Shown here in pieces: positions 59,857-64,000 of a stretch of DNA of 64,000 nt. The stretch's first letter is position 1, and every line of letters starts with the position of its first letter. The notes under the pieces were generated by a model. The model was not told where the DNA came from, ran no database searches, and saw only the letters and a list, made by a program, of their open reading frames with translations. Both the position numbers and the translations under genes were made by a program. Source of the stretch: Streptomyces sp. NBC_01276 (GTDB lineage: Bacteria > Actinomycetota > Actinomycetes > Streptomycetales > Streptomycetaceae); contig NZ_CP108442.1 of the NCBI RefSeq assembly GCF_041435355.1, positions 7,252,501 to 7,316,500 of the forward strand, read 5' to 3'.

Positions 59857-61124
59857 GCGCGTACCTCCTTGGGCTGGGTCAGGACCACGGCGGACTGGAA
59901 GCCGCCGAACCCGCTGCCGACGGACAGCACGCTGCGCAGGGTGTGGCTGCGGGCGGTGCGCGGCACGTAGTCCAGGTCGCATTCGGGGTCGGGGGTCTCG
60001 TAGTTCGCGGTCGGCGGCACCACGTGATGGGTCATCGCCAGGACGCAGGCCGCGAGTTCGATCGCCCCGATGGCGCCGAGGGAGTGTCCCACCATGGACT
60101 TGATGGAGGTCATCGGCGTCCTGTAGGCGTGGTCCCCGAGCACCCGCTTGACGGCCGCCGTCTCGTGGCGGTCGTTCTGCTTGGTGCCGGAGCCGTGCGC
60201 GTTGACGTAGTCGATCTCACCGGCGCCGACCCGGGCCTGGGCCAGGGCCCTTTCGATGGCCCGCGCCATCTCCAGGCCCTCGGTGGTCAGCCCCGTCATG
60301 TGGTGGGCGTTGCCGAAGGTGGCGTACCCGCCGATCTCGCAGTAGACGGTCGCGCCGCGGGCCCGGGCGTGCTCCAGCTCCTCCAGGACCAGCACGGCGC
60401 CGCCCTCGCCGAGGACGAAACCGTCCCGGTCTGCGTCGAAGGGCCGAGAGGCGTGCGCCGGGTCGTCGTTGTTCGCCGAGGTCGCCTTGATGGCGTCGAA
60501 GCAGGCCACGGTGATGGGGGAGACCGGGGAGTCCGACGCCCCGGCTATGCACACGTCCATCCGGCCCTCCTGGATGGAGTGCACGGCGTAGCCGACGGCG
60601 TCGAGCCCGGACGTGCAGCCCGTGGAGACGGTCTGCACCGGCCCGCGCGCCCCCGTCTGCTCCGCCACCGCCGAGGCGAGGGTGGCGGGGGTGAACGCGC
60701 GGTGCAGGAAGGGGGAGGACAGCCGGTGGTCCACGTCCCACCAGTCGCCGTGCTGGCTGACCGCCACGTAGTCGTGCTCCAGCCGGGTGGTACCGCCGAC
60801 CGCCGTGCCCAGGGAGACGCCGGTGCGCCAGGCGCTCTCGTCGTCGAGTTCCAGGCCGGAGTCGGCCACCGCCTCGCGGGCGGCGACCAGGGCGAACTGG
60901 ATGTACCGGTCCGCGCGGGCCGCCTCGTCCTCGCTCAGGCCGTGCTCGGCCGGGTCGAAATCGACCTCGGCGGCTATCCGGGAGCGGAACCCGGCCGGGT
61001 CGAAGAGGGTGATGCCACGCGTCGCCGTACGGCCGTTGGACAGCAGGTCCCAGAAGGCGGGGGCGCCGATGCCCCCCGGAGCCACGACACCGACCCCGGT
61101 CACGGCCACCCGCCGGCGGGTCAC
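59853..61124 (-). CDS. whiE-ORFIII: Ketosynthase alpha (WhiE ORFIII-like)
   Basis: A 423-residue KS-alpha that condenses malonyl units on the ACP. The catalytic triad is Cys 170 ([10 protein letters not shown]), His 310 ([13 protein letters not shown]) and His 347 ([11 protein letters not shown]). The start GTG at 61124 overlaps the cupin gene stop, and an upstream in-frame extension of 13 codons is less likely because the conserved [16 protein letters not shown] begins here. It forms a heterodimer with KS-beta in the cytoplasm and makes the spore pigment polyketide. Confidence 0.97.
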   Translation of the reverse strand: MTRRRVAVTGVGVVAPGGIGAPAFWDLLSNGRTATRGITLFDPAGFRSRIAAEVDFDPAEHGLSEDEAARADRYIQFALVAAREAVADSGLELDDESAWRTGVSLGTAVGGTTRLEHDYVAVSQHGDWWDVDHRLSSPFLHRAFTPATLASAVAEQTGARGPVQTVSTGCTSGLDAVGYAVHSIQEGRMDVCIAGASDSPVSPITVACFDAIKATSANNDDPAHASRPFDADRDGFVLGEGGAVLVLEELEHARARGATVYCEIGGYATFGNAHHMTGLTTEGLEMARAIERALAQARVGAGEIDYVNAHGSGTKQNDRHETAAVKRVLGDHAYRTPMTSIKSMVGHSLGAIGAIELAACVLAMTHHVVPPTANYETPDPECDLDYVPRTARSHTLRSVLSVGSGFGGFQSAVVLTQPKEVRA

Positions 61125-61567
61125 GAAACCGCTCCGGTGCGCTCCGGCGGACGCTCCGCCCACCCGGAGGCCTCCGGGTGGGCCGCCTCCTCGGTGTCGA
61201 CGTGGCCCAGTTCCGGGCGCGGGGCGAGCGGACCCAGGTGGAAGACCATCCGGGCCTCGGTGGAGCCGACGTTGCGGAACCGGTGGCGCATGTTCAGCGG
61301 GACGAGCAGCCCCTGGTCGACGCGCAGCGGGTGCGGCTCGCCGTCCAGGTCGACTTCGAGGGTCCCGGCGACCACGTACACGAACTCCTCGGAGTACGGG
61401 TGGTAGTGCTCGGCGATCGACTCGCCCGGGGCCATCACCGCCAGTCCCATGAAGCCGCTGGTCGAGCCCACCGACGTCGGGGTGAGCACGGCGCGCAGAT
61501 CACCTCCGCGCCTGCGGTTGGGCTGGGTCTCGCTGAGGTCGACGATGCGCGGGTGATGTCTGGTCAT
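61121..61567 (-). CDS. whiE-ORFII: Cupin protein of the spore pigment cluster (WhiE ORFII-like)
   Basis: A 148-residue single-domain cupin. The metal-binding motif is [17 protein letters not shown] (two His and a Glu) with the second His in LNMRHRFRN. In whiE clusters this gene lies just before KS-alpha; it is thought to help in folding or tailoring of the polyketide, but no reaction is proven. It overlaps KS-alpha by a GTGA junction. The C-terminal 25 residues are hydrophilic and probably disordered. Confidence 0.93.
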   Translation of the reverse strand: MTRHHPRIVDLSETQPNRRRGGDLRAVLTPTSVGSTSGFMGLAVMAPGESIAEHYHPYSEEFVYVVAGTLEVDLDGEPHPLRVDQGLLVPLNMRHRFRNVGSTEARMVFHLGPLAPRPELGHVDTEEAAHPEASGWAERPPERTGAVS

Positions 61568-61672
61568 GCTGGCTTCCTCCTGGCGGATCGGGAGCCCGCG
61601 GTGCGCACGGACTGCCGGATGGGTGGTGGGGACGGGACGGGGTACGGGGGCTCCGGGCGCGGGGCGCCCGGA

Positions 61673-62770
61673 TCAGTCCCGCGCCGGCGCGCGCCGGTCG
61701 GTGATGGGGGTCATGGGGCGGGGGGCGTCGGCCGCGGTGGCGGGATCCCCGGTGAGCAGGCGCCGCAGCACGGCCGCCCGCCGGGGGCCCTCGATGCCGA
61801 AGCCGCCGGCGAAGCGGCCGTCGGCCGGTCCGTCCACGTCGAGGAGGCGGACCACCACGTCGTCCCGCTGGAAGATGCTGCTGCTGAGCACGGGACTCGT
61901 GGGGAGCTTCGCCGCCGCCTCGTCCTGCCGGGCGAGGAAGCGGGCCACGAGCGGGCCGCAGCCGGGCTTGGCCGGATACAGGAGCGCGTGCCGCGTCACC
62001 TCCGCCGGCTGCTGCCCGTGCGCCGCCACGTGGTGCACGGCGGGCAGCGCCGCGCGCATGAAGAACATCCGCGCCGACTCCGGATCGGCCAGGTCCCGGT
62101 CCTGTTCCAGGTACGGGTTGATGGCGTGCTCCACGGCACGGACCTCGGGCTGCTCCGACACGTGCCGCAGCGCCGCCGTCAGGTCGCCCTCGACCTCCAC
62201 CGCCCGCACCACCCGGTTGCCGTACATGAACAGGGAGGTGCGGCACAGCCGGGTGTGGTCGTCGACGCGGGCCTGCGGGGAGTCGTAGGACGACAGGATC
62301 CGAGCGACCTTCTCCTCGCTGCCCGGCTTGACCGTGAAGGTCAGCGCGTGCCGGACGATCCCCGCGCCGAGCCGGGGCGAGCCCTGGAGCCGGGCGCGGA
62401 GCGCCCGCTCGGGAGCCTCGTAGCGCTTGCCGGTCTCCCGCAGCACGGTGAACGTCAGCGGGCGCATCGAGCGGGCGCAGGCACCCAGCGGCCGGACCTG
62501 CGCCGCGTGCTCCTCGCTGTTCACCCAGGCGAGGTACTGCGGGGCGCTCTCCCACTCACTGGTGATCAGCCACTGCGAGGGGTTCGCGAAGGACTGGCAG
62601 AGCTGGTCGCCCAGGTGCCCGGGCACCGACGCGATGTCGTGCCGGAGCTGCTCGTACGCCTCGAAGAAGCGCTGTTGGGCGCCCTCGTGGAGATCCATCA
62701 GCAGGACGACCCGGAGCATGGAGCCGTCGAAGGCGGACTGCGACACCCGTTCGGACAGGGTGGTTGTCAT
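61673..62770 (-). CDS. whiE-ORFI: SchA/CurD-like protein (WhiE ORFI-like)
   Basis: A 365-residue protein of the SchA/CurD-like family, found almost only in spore pigment clusters. It contains three ferredoxin-like segments with a common pattern (LRVVLLMDLHEGAQQRFFEA, RHALTFTVKPGSEEKV, RHALLYPAKPGCGPLV), suggesting an ABM-type monooxygenase-like fold repeated three times. It may oxidise or stabilise the pigment, but its role is not established. ATG 62770 has GAAGGAG upstream. It is the first gene of the leftward operon and divergent from a FAD hydroxylase. Confidence 0.93.
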   Translation of the reverse strand: MTTTLSERVSQSAFDGSMLRVVLLMDLHEGAQQRFFEAYEQLRHDIASVPGHLGDQLCQSFANPSQWLITSEWESAPQYLAWVNSEEHAAQVRPLGACARSMRPLTFTVLRETGKRYEAPERALRARLQGSPRLGAGIVRHALTFTVKPGSEEKVARILSSYDSPQARVDDHTRLCRTSLFMYGNRVVRAVEVEGDLTAALRHVSEQPEVRAVEHAINPYLEQDRDLADPESARMFFMRAALPAVHHVAAHGQQPAEVTRHALLYPAKPGCGPLVARFLARQDEAAAKLPTSPVLSSSIFQRDDVVVRLLDVDGPADGRFAGGFGIEGPRRAAVLRRLLTGDPATAADAPRPMTPITDRRAPARD

Positions 62771-63086
62771 CTGCTCACTCCTTCGTGAGTGCACGGAGAC
62801 CGCCACGTACGCGTTCCGGTGCGTGATCGGCGGCAACGGCCCGGGGGCGGGCGGTCCGCCGGCCGGTGGGCCGGTGGGTCCCGCGGGCTCGCGGGCCTCC
62901 GCGGTCGGGGACGGCGGGCGGTGTGGCCGAAAGGGCTCCCGCTGTCGCTCATCGTCATCCGGCGGGGTACGGATCGCTACATCTCCGGATCAAGCGGGTG
63001 ACAAGACGCGACTCGCCAGGGCAAGAACCCTGATCGGGGGCATAAGGCGTCCACTGCCCCCCACACGAAACAGGAGCCCGCAGCCG
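62771..63086. other. Divergent promoter region of the spore pigment cluster
   Basis: 316 bases between ORFI and the hydroxylase gene. A GGGTAC at 62965-62970 could be a SigF-type -10 for the hydroxylase, since whiE P2 is SigF-dependent in S. coelicolor, but no GTTT -35 is visible. A CAGGAG site lies 11 bases before the hydroxylase ATG. Confidence 0.4.
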
Positions 63087-64000
63087 ATGGAAGAGCATGC
63101 CGATGTCCGCGTACCGGTCCTCGTCGTGGGAGGCTCCCTCGTGGGCCTGTCCACCTCGCTGTTCCTGAGCCGTCACGGCATCAGGCACCTGTTGGTCGAG
63201 AAGCACGCCGGTACCTCGGTCCACCCCCGCGGCCGGGGGATCAACGCCCGCACGATGGAACTGTTCCGCACGGCGGGCGTCGAACCCGCCATCCGCAAGG
63301 AAGCTTCCGCCCTGGAGGCCAATCAGGGCATCCTGCAGACCCGGTCGTCGCTCGTCGACGGCGAGCACAAGTGGCTCGTCAAGGCCGTCGACCCGTCCGG
63401 CGCGCTCAAGAAGTTCAGCCCCACCGGCTGGTGCCTGTGCAGCCAGAACAACATCGAGCCGGTACTCGCCGCGCAGAGCCGCGCCCAGGGCGCCGACGTG
63501 CGCTTCGCCACCGAACTGATGAGCTTCGACCAGGACGAGACCGGTGTGAGCGCCGTGGTGAAGGACCGGGAGACCGGCGAACACCTCACCGTCCGCGCCG
63601 ACTACCTGATCGCCGCCGACGGACCGCGCAGCCCCGTCCGTGAGGCGCTGCGCATCCGCCAGACGGGCAACGGCGAGCTCTTCCACAACGTGAGCATCGT
63701 CTTCCGCTCGGAGCGGCTCGCCGACGTCCTGGGCGACCTGCGCTTCATCGTCTGCTACCTGATGAAGCCGGGCGCCGACGGGGCGCTGCTGCCGGTGGAC
63801 AACGAGACCCAGTGGGTCTTCCACGCCCCCTGGCACCCGGAGACGGGCGAGACCCTGGAGGACTTCACCGACGAGCGCTGCAGGGAGCAGATCCGCTCGG
63901 CGATCGGCGTGCCCGACCTGGACGTGGAGATCGGCGGCAAGGCGCCCTGGCACGCCGCCGAACGGGTCGCGGAGCAGTACGGCGTCGGCCGGGTCTTCGT
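63087..64000 (+). CDS. whiE-ORFVIII: FAD-dependent aromatic hydroxylase (WhiE ORFVIII-like), 5' part
   Basis: The first 304 residues of a flavoprotein monooxygenase; the gene runs past the window end. The dinucleotide-binding motif is VLVVGGSLVGLSTSLFLSRH (GGSLVG in place of GxGxxG) and the FAD/NADPH DG motif is YLIAADGPRSPVRE. It should hydroxylate the aromatic spore pigment intermediate late in synthesis. It is divergent from the seven-gene pigment operon, as in S. coelicolor. The GD motif that binds the FAD ribityl chain lies beyond the window. Confidence 0.94.
   Translation, partial: MEEHADVRVPVLVVGGSLVGLSTSLFLSRHGIRHLLVEKHAGTSVHPRGRGINARTMELFRTAGVEPAIRKEASALEANQGILQTRSSLVDGEHKWLVKAVDPSGALKKFSPTGWCLCSQNNIEPVLAAQSRAQGADVRFATELMSFDQDETGVSAVVKDRETGEHLTVRADYLIAADGPRSPVREALRIRQTGNGELFHNVSIVFRSERLADVLGDLRFIVCYLMKPGADGALLPVDNETQWVFHAPWHPETGETLEDFTDERCREQIRSAIGVPDLDVEIGGKAPWHAAERVAEQYGVGRVF

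Noticed and set aside
62965..62970. SigF-type promoter for the hydroxylase gene
   Set aside because: Only the -10-like GGGTAC is present; no GTTT -35 at 14-17 bases, so not called as a promoter.

Overview
The window reads as chromosomal DNA of a Streptomyces: very high GC, strong G/C preference at third codon positions, GTG/TTG starts, many 4-base stop-start overlaps (GTGA, ATGA, TTGA), and lineage hallmarks such as a whiE-type spore pigment cluster, a rodlin, a conservon with tandem P450s, a GH19 chitinase behind dre-like boxes, and an Ohr/OhrR pair. I saw no rRNA, tRNA, CRISPR array, insertion sequence, integrase or attachment site. All calls rest on reading translated sequence; no database search was possible.

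Layout. 1-3.6 kb: the tail of a LuxR-type regulator, a LysR regulator coupled to a leucine-rich-repeat-variant (LRV) protein, and a GntR/UTRA repressor. 3.8-8.6 kb: an ABC importer operon (lipoprotein, two permeases, ATPase) ending in a HAD phosphatase, divergent from the GntR gene; a phosphonate or phosphate-ester type substrate is plausible. 8.6-13.2 kb: a small unknown gene, a DUF2330 protein, a zinc alcohol dehydrogenase and a coupled pair of ATP-grasp ligases. 13.4-18.8 kb: conservon cvnABCD followed by two P450s (CYP157-like without EXXR, then CYP154-like). 18.9-25.7 kb: a secreted alpha/beta hydrolase, an ECF sigma/anti-sigma pair, DUF1996 and DUF1838 proteins and a secreted subtilase. 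26-31.9 kb: an ATPase-LuxR regulator, chitinase, rodlin, a DUF5302 protein, a small unknown and an HNH nuclease lipoprotein. 32.2-32.9 kb: a membrane Mrr-like protein.

33.4-46.0 kb holds the least understood block: five leftward genes for a DUF4132 protein, a 1,656-residue unknown, a MoxR-type AAA+ ATPase, a DUF5682-VWA fusion and a SWIM zinc-finger protein. Four of the five gene pairs or neighbours overlap or lie about 100 bases apart. This matches in composition the uncharacterised E. coli yehI/yehL/yehM/yehP/yehQ set and is the best candidate here for an undescribed NTP-driven chaperone-like or conflict system.

46.2-57 kb: an MFS exporter divergent from its MarR regulator, OhrR/Ohr, a membrane protein, a histidine kinase-response regulator-DUF4097 operon, DUF6882, a DinB-type mycothiol transferase, a secreted Ala/Pro-rich protein and a secreted metzincin-like protease with FnIII and ricin-B domains. 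57.4-64 kb: a complete whiE-like type II polyketide cluster (SchA/CurD-like, cupin, KS-alpha, KS-beta, ACP, aromatase, cyclase) with a divergent FAD hydroxylase cut by the window end.
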